Notes: a model not told the origin generated them from the sequence alone. A DNA stretch of 64,000 nt from CAWEYO01 sp963813315 (GCA_963813315.1 CAWEYO010000005.1:62001-126000), one strand, 5' to 3'. Numbered from the stretch's first letter, positions 28,454-37,182 are shown. Translations and numbers: made by a program.

Positions 28454-28906
28454 CTAGGCAGCTTGCGCCCAGTGTCCATCGTCTTTTTTGAGTCGAAGTT
28501 CCATTTCCGCCATCTCTGAGTCTAGTTGCGTGAGGCGGTCTATGATGGCCGAAAACTCGGGCTTGCCGTCCAAGTAGTTTATGTACGCCAGTCTAAGCAG
28601 GCGCTCTGCGGCCTTGTTGGCCACAGGCTTGTCACGCGCCTTTTCCCACTTGGCTACCGATTGTTCGGTCGCGCCGAGCATGTCGGCGATCGTCCTTTGC
28701 GACATGTCCAATTCAATGCGCAGGTAGCGGAACTCCGCTCCGTTGAGCGCGCGAGGTTGACCAGCCAACCAGCGCCCGATGGCTTCATGCAGCCCACGAG
28801 GGTTCATGATGGAAATTAGCGGGCCGTAGCTCTTGTGATCCTCGAAGGTGTACCCATCCTCAAGCCACACATTGTCGAGGCCGGACTCTGTGTAGTGATA
28901 GCTCAT
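28454..28906 (-). CDS. XRE-type helix-turn-helix protein, probable antitoxin
   Basis: A 150-residue protein. The N-terminal about 60 residues (YHYTESGLDNVWLEDGYTFEDHKSYGPLISI) precede an XRE-type helix-turn-helix (LDMSQRTIADMLGATEQSVAKWEKARDK, about residues 74-102), then a helical tail rich in acidic residues. This arrangement is known from antitoxin-like regulators encoded beside DUF4258 toxins. It follows the toxin gene after 22 bases. ATG 28906 has a purine-rich GAGAAAGAGAGAC upstream; a longer frame begins at 28927. It should bind the palindrome upstream of the toxin gene and repress the pair (inference). Confidence 0.75.
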   Translation of the reverse strand: MSYHYTESGLDNVWLEDGYTFEDHKSYGPLISIMNPRGLHEAIGRWLAGQPRALNGAEFRYLRIELDMSQRTIADMLGATEQSVAKWEKARDKPVANKAAERLLRLAYINYLDGKPEFSAIIDRLTQLDSEMAEMELRLKKDDGHWAQAA

Positions 28907-28928
28907 CTTTGTCTCTCTTTCTCGCAAG

Positions 28929-29246
28929 TCAGTACGCCGTGATGACGATGACCTGCTCCTCCCACTCGATCGCTGCCACGACCGTCAGTTCGTGACCGGC
29001 CATGTGGCGGAACATGTCGGCCTGCCAGTTCCCATGCCCGTTTATAAACGGGTCGCATTGAAGTGTTCCCATCAGGAGACACTTTTCGATTTGAGCGTGC
29101 GAAATTGCGCGCTCTGGATGGTCCCGCTTCAGATGCACGTGCACCTTGAAAGCGCCCATTTCGACCAGCCTTTTGACCTCGGCCTTGAATTGCGGCTTGG
29201 TTAGTTTCCTTGGCGGGAGGGCTCGAAGCGGGATAATTGTAGCCAC
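28929..29246 (-). CDS. DUF4258 protein, probable RNase-type toxin
   Basis: A 105-residue basic protein. The middle and end match the DUF4258 pattern: VHVHLKRDHPERAISHAQIEKCLLMGTL, GNWQADMFRHMAGHELTVVAAIEWEEQVIVITAY. DUF4258 belongs to the BrnT/RelE/MqsR-like toxin superfamily; conserved His and Arg residues are present. GTG at 29246 is the apparent start. It is the first gene of a two-gene operon with the helix-turn-helix gene, toxin first, which is the reversed order seen in MqsRA- and HigBA-type systems. Assignment as toxin-antitoxin is by family and context; no activity is proven. Confidence 0.75.
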   Translation of the reverse strand: MATIIPLRALPPRKLTKPQFKAEVKRLVEMGAFKVHVHLKRDHPERAISHAQIEKCLLMGTLQCDPFINGHGNWQADMFRHMAGHELTVVAAIEWEEQVIVITAY

Positions 29247-29270
29247 CGGTATGTCTTTTATATGTTTCTA

Positions 29271-29287
29271 CCTATCTATATTATAGG
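29271..29287. promoter_or_regulatory. palindrome in the promoter of the toxin-antitoxin operon
   Basis: CCTAT-CTATATT-ATAGG in an A/T-rich stretch 25-41 bases upstream of the toxin start. The position and symmetry fit an operator for the helix-turn-helix antitoxin. Confidence 0.5.
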
Positions 29288-29365
29288 CGGATCATTAGAA
29301 AATGTAAACAGCCATTAATAGGTGTCCGGGAATACGATCAAGCAGAAAGCTCCGCGCCCATGCCC

Positions 29366-29983
29366 TCAGCTATGTGCGAAGATGTCGTCCTCACTCCAAC
29401 CGAGAAGATCGAGCTTCGCTCGAGCTGGCAGGAACCGGAAACAGGCGTCGGCTACCTCACCCCGGTTTTCCCGAGCGAGCCTGGCGGAGAGGACCTCGCG
29501 GAGCCGGTGAAGATACAGCACATCGGAGGCGGCATACTCCAACTGCTCGGGCGCCAGCGTTTCGGCAGCCCAGTCCGAAGACTGCTGGACCTTGGACAGA
29601 CTGATGCCGAGAAGTTCCGCGCAGATGTCCTTCAGGCCATGGCGATCCGTATAGGTGCGCGTCAGGCGTGACGCGATCTTGGTGCAGAATACCGGCTCAG
29701 CCATTGCGCCGAAGGCATTGTAGAGAACCGCAAGGTCAAAGCGGCCGTAGTGGAACAGCTTGGTGATCGCCGGGTTCCTGAGCAGGGTCACTAGATTCGG
29801 TGCGTGGCGCTGGCCAGGCGCGATTTGGATGACATCCGCGCTGCCGTCACCAGGCGATATCTGTACGACACAAAGCCGGTCCCGATGCGGATTGAGGCCG
29901 AGCGTCTCCGTGTCGATTGCCACCGCCTCGACGTCGTAGCAACTCAGATCGGGAAGGTCCTGCTTATGAAACCGGATCGTCAT
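29366..29983 (-). CDS. ribonuclease D-like 3'-5' exonuclease, single domain
   Basis: A 205-residue DEDD exonuclease: motif I VAIDTETLGL (Asp and Glu metal ligands), motif II LFHYGRFDLAVLYNAFG, motif III YAASDVLYLHRL (YxxxD). It lacks the two C-terminal HRDC domains of full-length E. coli RNase D, so it is the short form common in alphaproteobacteria. ATG 29983 was chosen because the protein begins properly there (MTIRFHKQDLPDLSCYD); the upstream frame runs into the next gene. It follows the M20 dipeptidase by 13 bp and is probably co-transcribed. It should trim RNA 3' ends. Confidence 0.88.
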   Translation of the reverse strand: MTIRFHKQDLPDLSCYDVEAVAIDTETLGLNPHRDRLCVVQISPGDGSADVIQIAPGQRHAPNLVTLLRNPAITKLFHYGRFDLAVLYNAFGAMAEPVFCTKIASRLTRTYTDRHGLKDICAELLGISLSKVQQSSDWAAETLAPEQLEYAASDVLYLHRLREVLSARLARENRGEVADACFRFLPARAKLDLLGWSEDDIFAHS

Positions 29984-29996
29984 CTGCCTGCCTTTC

Positions 29997-31382
29997 TCAT
30001 CGCGTGAGCGCGTGCAGGATACGCGCCCAGGAGCGCTGGCCCTTGTGGAAGGATTGAAGGTCGTACTTCTCGTTTGGCGAGTGAATACGGTCGTCAGGTT
30101 GGGCGAAGCCGACAAGGAGCAACTCCATGCCGAGGAACTTCTGAAAATCGCCGACGATCGGAATGGAACCTCCCACGGCGAGCATGATGGCAGGTTTGCT
30201 CCATTCATCGGAGAGGGCGGCCTTCGCCTTTGCAAGAATGGGCAAGTCATAGTTGAGCTGGATCGCCGGCGATCCGCCATGTTTCTCGAACTCGACGGAA
30301 CAGTCCACCGGGATGCGCGCCCTAACGAATTCTCGGAAGGCGGCGCGGATCTTGTCCGGATCCTGGCTGTGCACCAGCCTGAACGAAACCTTGGCGGACG
30401 CCTCAGCCGCGATCACGGTCTTGAAACCCTTGCCGGCATAGCCCCCGGCGATGCCATTGAATTCGGCAGTCGGCCTCGCCCACACCATTTCGAGCACCGA
30501 GCGGTCCTTTTCGCCAGCAGGGCGGGAAAGCCCGATCGCGCCGAGAAAGCTCTCCGCGGTCTCGTCCAGGCTTTCCCATGATTTCAGGATATGCGGTGGG
30601 GTTTCCTCAACTCCGTCGTAAAAGCCGGGGATCGTCACACGCCCGTTTTCGTCGTGAATATCCGCCAGAACCTTTGCCAGGATACGGATCGGATTGGCGG
30701 CGGCACCTCCGAATTCACCCGAATGGAGGTCGCGATCCGCCGCTTTGATCCTGATCTCCTCGCCCACCAGCCCGCGCAGGCCCACACAGATGGCAGGCGT
30801 CTCGCGATCCCACATCCCCGTGTCGCACACCATGGCGAAATCGGCCTTCAGTTCGTCGGCATTGGCGTCGAGAAAGGGTTTGAGCGACGGCGATCCGGAC
30901 TCCTCTTCGCCCTCGAAAAGCAATGTGATCCTGCACGGCATCGAGCCATGCTCCGCCTTCCAGGCACGGCAGGCCTCGACAAACAGCATCAGCTGTCCCT
31001 TGTCGTCGGAGGCGCCACGGCCGGTAATGACCTTCGCACCATCAAGCAGTCCCACGGAGGGCTCGAACGGATCGGTGTTCCAGAGTTCGAGCGGATCGAC
31101 CGGCTGGACGTCGTAGTGGCCGTAGAAGAGCACATGCGGCATGCCGGGCGCCGGGCCGTCGTGGTGCGCAACGACAATCGGATGGCCCGGCGTGTCTCGC
31201 AGGCTCGCATCAAAACCAATCGTCTTCAGGTCCGCGACAAGCCATTCGGCGGCCGCCCTGCATTCCGCGCCGTAGGCCGGATCGGTAGAGATCGACTTGA
31301 TCCGCAACAGCGCGAACAAGCGATCGATGCTCGTGCCGAGGTCACGGTCGAGGCGATCGAGGACCGGGGCAAGGACGGTCAT
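29997..31382 (-). CDS. M20 family metallo-dipeptidase
   Basis: A 461-residue cytoplasmic hydrolase of the M20/M25/M40 family (carnosinase-like). Metal-ligand motifs are in order: VLFYGHYDVQPVDP (His, catalytic Asp), TGRGASDDKGQ (bridging Asp), LFEGEEESGSPS (Glu catalytic base and ligand), a later Asp (VCDTGMWD) and a C-terminal His region. A lid/dimerisation domain lies between about residues 190 and 350. The length is typical. It is the first gene of a likely operon with the RNase D gene. It should cleave dipeptides or N-acyl amino acids; the substrate is not visible from the sequence. Confidence 0.93.
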   Translation of the reverse strand: MTVLAPVLDRLDRDLGTSIDRLFALLRIKSISTDPAYGAECRAAAEWLVADLKTIGFDASLRDTPGHPIVVAHHDGPAPGMPHVLFYGHYDVQPVDPLELWNTDPFEPSVGLLDGAKVITGRGASDDKGQLMLFVEACRAWKAEHGSMPCRITLLFEGEEESGSPSLKPFLDANADELKADFAMVCDTGMWDRETPAICVGLRGLVGEEIRIKAADRDLHSGEFGGAAANPIRILAKVLADIHDENGRVTIPGFYDGVEETPPHILKSWESLDETAESFLGAIGLSRPAGEKDRSVLEMVWARPTAEFNGIAGGYAGKGFKTVIAAEASAKVSFRLVHSQDPDKIRAAFREFVRARIPVDCSVEFEKHGGSPAIQLNYDLPILAKAKAALSDEWSKPAIMLAVGGSIPIVGDFQKFLGMELLLVGFAQPDDRIHSPNEKYDLQSFHKGQRSWARILHALTR

Positions 31383-31495
31383 TGCATTTCCTTTTCGAAT
31401 CTGCGGGCGTCACCCTAAGCGCATCAGCCCGAAAATTGGAATCGATTTTCGTAAAGCACGATGCGGAGATTAAAAGCGCTACAGCGTCTTTCTGC

Positions 31496-31590
31496 GCCCA
31501 AAAAAATGCCGCCGTGGTGGAGGGGGAACCACGGCGGCCTTACTCGAAACATTGCGGCAGCCCGGAGAGGGGAATGAGGCTGCCGCAGTT
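31496..31590 (-). ncRNA. candidate small RNA with two C-rich-loop hairpins and a terminator
   Basis: Read on the minus strand: a 10-bp stem TGCGGCAGCC / GGCTGCCGCA (31587-31553) with loop TCATTCCCCTCTCCG, then an 11-bp stem GCCGCCGTGGT / ACCACGGCGGC (31538-31508) with loop TCCCCCTCC, then A and seven T. That is an intrinsic terminator. Two hairpins presenting CCCUCC-type loops, complementary to Shine-Dalgarno sequences, are the design of the alphaproteobacterial cuckoo/CcsR RNAs, whose loop motif is CCUCCUCCC. It lies in the 415-bp gap between the dipeptidase and polA, 114 bp before the former. No other gene is visible in that gap. Family membership is inference. Confidence 0.5.
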
Positions 31591-31797
31591 TTGTCCGGGT
31601 TAGGCGGGGGACGGGCCTTCATCCGGACTCGGCGAAAATATTGCCGATAGGGATTATGTGGAAAGTAAACGCGGCAATTCAAGGGCACTAAAATTACAAC
31701 TTCGTAACAAACGCGTGATCCACTGGGCCTGCCGACAGCGGCCGCTTTTCCCGTTTGCAATAGACAGTTCAGCCCCTCCACTGTACGGCTTACGCCC

Positions 31798-34761
31798 ATG
31801 AAAAAAGGCGATCATCTCTTCCTTGTCGATGGCTCCGGCTACATCTTCCGGGCCTATCACGCCTTGCCGCCGCTGAACCGCAAGTCCGACGGACTGCCGG
31901 TGAGCGCGGTGCTTGGTTTCTGCAATATGGTATGGAAGCTCCTGCGCGAAGCGAGGGACACGGCGGTTGGCATCACGCCGACACATTTTGCCGTGATCTT
32001 CGACTATTCGTCGCGAACCTTCCGCAACGAGCTTTATGCCGAATACAAGGCCAACCGATCCGCGCCGCCGGACGATCTGATCCCGCAATTCGGCCTGATT
32101 CGCGAGGCGACGCGCGCTTTCGACCTGCCGTGCCTCGAAATGGAAGGCTATGAGGCCGACGACCTGATCGCAACCTATGTGCGTCTGACAAAGGAAGCGG
32201 AGGGCGATGTCACCATCGTGTCTTCCGACAAGGATCTGATGCAGTTGGTCGGATCCGCCGTATCCATGTACGACCCGATGAAGGACCGCCAGATCGGCAT
32301 TGGGGAAGTCATTGAGAAGTGGGGCGTGCCGCCGGAGAAAATGATCGACCTGCAGGCGCTGACCGGCGATTCCGTGGACAATGTTCCCGGCGTGCCGGGG
32401 ATCGGGCCGAAGACGGCCGCGCAGTTGCTCGAGATGTTCGGCGATCTCGACACGCTCCTTGAGCGCGCAGGCGAAATCAAACAGGAGAAGCGGCGGCAGT
32501 CGATCATCGAAAATGCTGACAAAGCCCGTATCTCGCGTGAACTCGTACGGCTCAAGGACGACGTGCCGGTGGCGGAGCCGCTCGACGACCTCGTTCTGCA
32601 ACCGCCCAACGGCCACAAGCTGATCGCCTTTCTGAAGGGTATGGAGTTTTCAAGCCTGACGCGCCGCGTCGCCGAAGCCACGGCAGTCGATCCTTCGGAG
32701 GTCGAAGCGGCGGCGGTCGCGGTGGACACCAGTATGGAGGCGCATGGTCCGGACATGGGCGCCGGCAGCCCCGCTGCCGCGCAGGGCGCTGCGCAGCGGC
32801 AGGAGCCGGCCAGGGCGGTCACGCCACCGGGCGGACTGCCCAATGACGAGGCAATGCGGACACCCGCCTCGTTGGCGGCAGCGCGCGCGCAAGCGGCAAT
32901 TGCAGCCAAGTTCGACGTCAACGCCTATGTCTGTATTCGCGACGTTGCAACGCTCAGCGACTGGATCGCTGCCGCAACCGAGGCGGGCTTTGTGGCTTTT
33001 GCTGCCCGGACGACCTCGTCAGACCCGATGCAATCAACGCTTTGCGGCCTTTCGCTGGCCATCCGTCCGGGACAAGCCGCCTATGTACCGCTCGCCCACC
33101 AGACCGGTCGCGGCGATCTGCTTGGCGGCGGCCTTGCCGAAAACCAGATCGCAATCCGCGATGCGCTCACGCTGCTGAAGCCGCTTCTGGAGGACAAATC
33201 GGTTCTGAAAGTGGTCCAGAACCTGAAGCATGACCTTGTCGTCATGAACAGGCACGGCATTGAAATCGCGCCCTATGACGACACGATGCTGATCTCCTAT
33301 GTGCTTGAGGCCGGAACCAGCGGCACACATGGAATCGACGCGCTGTCGGAGCGTTGGCTGGGCCATGCGACAATGGATTTAAAGCAGCTGGCAGGTTCGG
33401 GCAGGTCTCAAGCGACGTTCGACAATGCCGACATCGGTCAGGCAACCTGTTACGCGGCTGAGCAGGCCGACGTAACGCTCCGGCTCTGGATGGCGCTGAA
33501 GCCGATGCTGGCTGCGAAAGGTCTCGTCTCGGTCTATGAGCGGCTGGAACGGCCGCTGGTGCCGGTGCTCGCCCGGATGGAGCAGCGCGGCATTTCGGTT
33601 GACCGGCAGATATTGAGCAGGCTTTCCGGTGAGCTGGCGCAAGGCGCGGCGCGGCTGGAGGACGAGATCTACCAGTTGGCCGGCGAACGCTTTACCATCG
33701 GTTCCCCGAAGCAGCTCGGTGAGATACTTTTCGGCAGGATGGGCCTGCCGGGCGGTTCCAAGACCAAGACCGGGCAGTGGTCGACGTCGGCACAGGTTCT
33801 GGAAGACCTCGCGGCGGCTGGCCATGAACTGCCGCGCAAGATTGTCGACTGGCGCCAGCTCACCAAGCTGAAGTCGACTTACACCGACGCACTGCCGGGC
33901 TTCATCCACCCTGAAACCCGGCGGGTCCACACGTCCTATGCGCTTGCTTCCACAACGACTGGAAGGCTGTCATCTTCCGATCCCAATCTGCAGAATATTC
34001 CGATACGCACGGCCGAGGGCCGCAAGATCAGGGCAGCCTTCATTGCCGAAAAGGGCAGCAAGCTCGTTTCGGCCGACTACAGCCAGATCGAACTCAGGGT
34101 GCTCGCGCATGTCGCCAATATCCCACAACTGCGGCAGGCATTTGCCGATGGAGCCGATATCCATGCGATAACCGCATCGGAAATGTTCGGCGTTCCCGTG
34201 GAAGGCATGCCAACCGAAGTTCGCCGGCGCGCCAAGGCGATCAATTTCGGGATCATCTACGGCATTTCCGCGTTCGGCCTTGCCAACCAGCTTTCAATCC
34301 CGCGCGAAGAAGCCAGCGACTATATCAAGCGCTACTTCGAACGCTTTCCGGGCATCAAGGACTACATGGACGAGACCAAGGCCTTCGCCCGCGAGAACGG
34401 CTATGTCGAAACGATATTCGGGCGCCGCGCCCACTATCCCGAAATCCGGTCGTCGAACCCCCAGGTGCGCGCCTTCAACGAGCGAGCTTCGATCAATGCG
34501 CGGCTGCAAGGCACCGCTGCCGACATCATTCGGCGCGCCATGATCCACATGGACGGCGCGCTCGCCGATGCCGGTCTTTCGGCCCGCATGCTCCTGCAGG
34601 TGCATGACGAGCTCGTCTTCGAGACAGCCGAGGAAGAGGTCGAGCGAACGCTGCCGGTCATCCAGACGGTGATGGAGAACGCCGCGATGCCTGCCGTTGC
34701 GATGAGGGTGCCGCTGAAAGTCGATGCCCGCGCGGCCGACAATTGGGATGAGGCACACTAG
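31798..34761 (+). CDS. polA: DNA polymerase I
   Basis: A 987-residue repair and Okazaki-fragment polymerase. Residues 1-300 are the 5'-3' exonuclease (FLVDGSGYIFRAYHAL; DKDLMQLV; GDSVDNVPGVPGIGPKTA). A low-complexity linker runs from about 300 to 370. The 3'-5' exonuclease-like domain spans about 385-570. The polymerase domain has motif A SADYSQIELR (Asp760), motif B RRAKAINFGIIYG and motif C QVHDELVFE (Asp937). In the proofreading domain the DTE of ExoI is AAR (402-404) and the Asp of the ExoIII YxxxD is Gln556; only Asp479 of ExoII remains. Proofreading is therefore probably lost. Single gene; its stop codon is the first triplet of a family-A repeat. Confidence 0.97.
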   Translation: MKKGDHLFLVDGSGYIFRAYHALPPLNRKSDGLPVSAVLGFCNMVWKLLREARDTAVGITPTHFAVIFDYSSRTFRNELYAEYKANRSAPPDDLIPQFGLIREATRAFDLPCLEMEGYEADDLIATYVRLTKEAEGDVTIVSSDKDLMQLVGSAVSMYDPMKDRQIGIGEVIEKWGVPPEKMIDLQALTGDSVDNVPGVPGIGPKTAAQLLEMFGDLDTLLERAGEIKQEKRRQSIIENADKARISRELVRLKDDVPVAEPLDDLVLQPPNGHKLIAFLKGMEFSSLTRRVAEATAVDPSEVEAAAVAVDTSMEAHGPDMGAGSPAAAQGAAQRQEPARAVTPPGGLPNDEAMRTPASLAAARAQAAIAAKFDVNAYVCIRDVATLSDWIAAATEAGFVAFAARTTSSDPMQSTLCGLSLAIRPGQAAYVPLAHQTGRGDLLGGGLAENQIAIRDALTLLKPLLEDKSVLKVVQNLKHDLVVMNRHGIEIAPYDDTMLISYVLEAGTSGTHGIDALSERWLGHATMDLKQLAGSGRSQATFDNADIGQATCYAAEQADVTLRLWMALKPMLAAKGLVSVYERLERPLVPVLARMEQRGISVDRQILSRLSGELAQGAARLEDEIYQLAGERFTIGSPKQLGEILFGRMGLPGGSKTKTGQWSTSAQVLEDLAAAGHELPRKIVDWRQLTKLKSTYTDALPGFIHPETRRVHTSYALASTTTGRLSSSDPNLQNIPIRTAEGRKIRAAFIAEKGSKLVSADYSQIELRVLAHVANIPQLRQAFADGADIHAITASEMFGVPVEGMPTEVRRRAKAINFGIIYGISAFGLANQLSIPREEASDYIKRYFERFPGIKDYMDETKAFARENGYVETIFGRRAHYPEIRSSNPQVRAFNERASINARLQGTAADIIRRAMIHMDGALADAGLSARMLLQVHDELVFETAEEEVERTLPVIQTVMENAAMPAVAMRVPLKVDARAADNWDEAH

Positions 34762-34908
34762 AGCAGCGGACGCATCGATGGAATCGCTGCTGCCGCTCTA
34801 TCTCTTTGTTTGAGCATCGGATTTTCCCCGAAACCGGTTCCCACTTTCGCGTCCGATGCTCTAGACTAAAGCGGCAGCGCTGATTCCGTCAAAGCGTCCG
34901 CCGCTCTA
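34759..34908. repeat. MITE-like repeat, family A, full-length copy
   Basis: A 150-bp unit with near-perfect 15-bp terminal inverted repeats: TAGAGCAGCGGACGC on the left (34759-34773) and GCGTCCGCCGCTCTA on the right (34894-34908). The internal core GAGCATCGG...CCGATGCTC is itself palindromic. The left end supplies the TAG stop of polA. It has no coding capacity. This copy defines the ends of the family. Confidence 0.85.
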
Positions 34909-34941
34909 GAACTCCCCAGTATGCATGGCGGCGATAGGCGA

Positions 34942-35940
34942 CTATTTGGGTTTGCCGCAGGTGTCTGCCGTCTCGGGCGTGCAAATCTCCACACCCGTAA
35001 CGATCATGGGCGGAAGTGTCTTGCCGGCCCAAACCTCAGTCAGTGACTTCACTGCCGTATAGGCCATGTCGTACGGCCGCTGACCGATGTTGAAGTGGCT
35101 GAGGCCGGCTTTCAGGAGCGGCATCTGCGGTGGGAAGTTGTCGCCGAAGGAGATTACCAGGTCCTTCGAGGCGACGCGGTCCTTCTGCAGCTCAACGGCC
35201 TGTTTGTAAGCCTCCGGTGCATATTGGGCCCACCCGCCGACCGCGACGAAGGCGTCAAGTTTCGGCTGGGCGGTGAATACGTCGAGCACCTGCTGCGCAG
35301 CCAGTCGAATGTCGTCGTTGTTGTAGACTGGGCATCCGTCGGGCTCGGTCCATCCGTTCTGGCCGGTCAGGCGCTCGACGGGCTTGTCCTTGGTAGCTCC
35401 CGCCAGCGTGTCGCGGATACCTTGTATGCGGTCGTTGAGATTCAGCGAGGCCGGCGCTCCTGATTGGATGCAGACCGAGCCTCCCTTCTTGACATTCAAC
35501 ACCGCCTTGGCGAGCTCCGCGCCGAAGGAATAGTTGTCGGTGCCGATGAAAGTGAGGCGGACGCCCTGGTCCTCAGGCAAGACATCGGAATCGAACATTA
35601 CGACCGGAATGCCCGCATCCTTCGCCTGTTTCAACGCGCGCGCCATAGCCTTCGGGTTGGCCGCGGAGACGGCGAGTCCATCGACCCCGCGCTGTATCAT
35701 ATCCTGCAGCATCTGGACTTCCTGGGCCTCGTTGTATTCAGGCGGACCCACGAAGACGCAGTCAACGTTGAAGTCCTTGGCCGCTTGGGCGCATCCCTCC
35801 TGAAGTGGTGGCGTGAAGGCGTTGTTCAAAACCTTGAAGACCATCCCTATGGTCTTGTCGGCCGACGCTGCGGTCCCTGTGGCGGTCGCGAGCGCCAGGA
35901 CGGCGGCTGCAATGCGAAAAGTCAGTCGATAGTACTTCAT
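34942..35940 (-). CDS. sugar ABC transporter substrate-binding protein (Peripla_BP_4)
   Basis: A 332-residue periplasmic protein with signal peptide (residues 1-27, ending GTAASA). The ribose/galactose-binding fold follows: KTIGMVFKVLNNAFTPPLQEGCAQAAKDF, ILxxLI-like hinge (MIQRGVDGLAVSAANPKAMARALKQAKDAGIPVVMFDSD) and TFIGTDNYSFGAELAK. Several cysteines (in mature positions) may pair. It follows its permease gene by 62 bp. It should bind a monosaccharide or a similar small polyol; the ligand is unknown. The operon has no ATPase gene in the window. Confidence 0.92.
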   Translation of the reverse strand: MKYYRLTFRIAAAVLALATATGTAASADKTIGMVFKVLNNAFTPPLQEGCAQAAKDFNVDCVFVGPPEYNEAQEVQMLQDMIQRGVDGLAVSAANPKAMARALKQAKDAGIPVVMFDSDVLPEDQGVRLTFIGTDNYSFGAELAKAVLNVKKGGSVCIQSGAPASLNLNDRIQGIRDTLAGATKDKPVERLTGQNGWTEPDGCPVYNNDDIRLAAQQVLDVFTAQPKLDAFVAVGGWAQYAPEAYKQAVELQKDRVASKDLVISFGDNFPPQMPLLKAGLSHFNIGQRPYDMAYTAVKSLTEVWAGKTLPPMIVTGVEICTPETADTCGKPK

Positions 35941-36002
35941 CTTTCTATCCTCCCGTTGCTGCCAAGGGCAGTGGTGTCGGTGTCAACTCCCAGCTTTCAT
36001 TT

Positions 36003-37031
36003 CTACTCCTCTTCTTCTTCTCGAACCTGAAATCTCTGCAGGATGATCGCGATGATGATGAACCCTCCGACAAAGCTGCCCTGCCAGAAAGGATTGACGC
36101 CGGCCAAAAGAAGCGCGTTGCGGATCTCTTCGATCAGTAGTGACCCGATCATCGCGCCGTATGCGGTACCGTATCCGCCAGCGAGGCTCGCCCCGCCGAT
36201 CACGGTTCCTGCGATGACCCTGAGCTCGTCGCCCTGTCCAAGCGCGTTGGTTACGGAACCAAGCCAGCCAACCAGGAAAATTGACGTGATGCCGGCCATC
36301 AGGCCGCCGAACATGTAGACCGAGATCTTTATCCGCTTGACCGGCAAGCCGGTCAAGCGCGCCGCGCGCTGGTTGCCGCCGATCGCAAACACGTAGCGAC
36401 CCCACCTGGTCATCGTCATGAGGAAGTGAAGGACGATTGCGCTGACGATCATCGCGTAGAGCACGTTGGGCACCCCGAAAGTCCTGCCGCCGCCGATTTG
36501 GAGGATCGCCTGTTCTGCCTGACCGAAGGAGTAGACGACCTCACCACTCGAAACGATCAGAGCCATACTCCGCGCAATGCTGAGCATGCCCAGAGTCACC
36601 AGAAAGGGCTGCAGGCGAAGATAAGCGATAAAGATGCCATTGATCGCGCCGAGACCTGCGCCGAGACAGAGAGTTGCGAGAATTCCAGCCCAAAGCGGCC
36701 AATTGGCTTCAAGCAGAAGGCCGAGAACGACGCCGCATAGACCGAGCACGGCGCCGACCGAGATGTCGATGCCGCCCGATATGAGGATCGGCGTCATGCC
36801 AATCGCAAGGATGCCGATATAGCAAAAATTCTGCAGTACGTTGCTGAGGTTTGTGTATGTCGCGAAGTTGGGCGCCAGCAGCGACACGATCGCGCCCATG
36901 ACGAGCACTGCGATCGTGATCCAGAATTCCTGACTTGAAGCCACTCGGCGCCAGGCGCTGCTCTCGCGAAGATCTATGACGTCCTCGATGGCGGACGAGG
37001 TCGGAACCTGGCTTGGCGAATTTCTGTCCAT
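36003..37031 (-). CDS. sugar ABC transporter permease (RbsC family)
   Basis: A 342-residue inner-membrane protein with eight to ten hydrophobic helices, the family signature ISGGIDISVGAVLGLCGVV and the RbsC loop MTRWGRYVFAIGGNQRAARLTGLPVKRIKISVY. It is homologous to the permease of ribose and related importers. It precedes the binding-protein gene. Upstream (37032-37182), where an RbsA-type ATPase gene should end, no such sequence is visible, and a family-B repeat follows at 37183. Either a distant ATPase is shared, or the ATPase gene was lost with the arrival of the repeat. Confidence 0.92.
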   Translation of the reverse strand: MDRNSPSQVPTSSAIEDVIDLRESSAWRRVASSQEFWITIAVLVMGAIVSLLAPNFATYTNLSNVLQNFCYIGILAIGMTPILISGGIDISVGAVLGLCGVVLGLLLEANWPLWAGILATLCLGAGLGAINGIFIAYLRLQPFLVTLGMLSIARSMALIVSSGEVVYSFGQAEQAILQIGGGRTFGVPNVLYAMIVSAIVLHFLMTMTRWGRYVFAIGGNQRAARLTGLPVKRIKISVYMFGGLMAGITSIFLVGWLGSVTNALGQGDELRVIAGTVIGGASLAGGYGTAYGAMIGSLLIEEIRNALLLAGVNPFWQGSFVGGFIIIAIILQRFQVREEEEE

Positions 37032-37182
37032 GGACCGAATATCCCCCGGTGCTAACGTCCTGGTCAGGTGGCGGAACTGCTGGGCCCCATTGGCGATGCG
37101 GAGCGAAAAGCTGGTCGAAGACCTTGCGATCCCGGCACAGCGTTGATCCGCTCGCCTTCAAGGCGCTTAGTCGTCCATGGCC

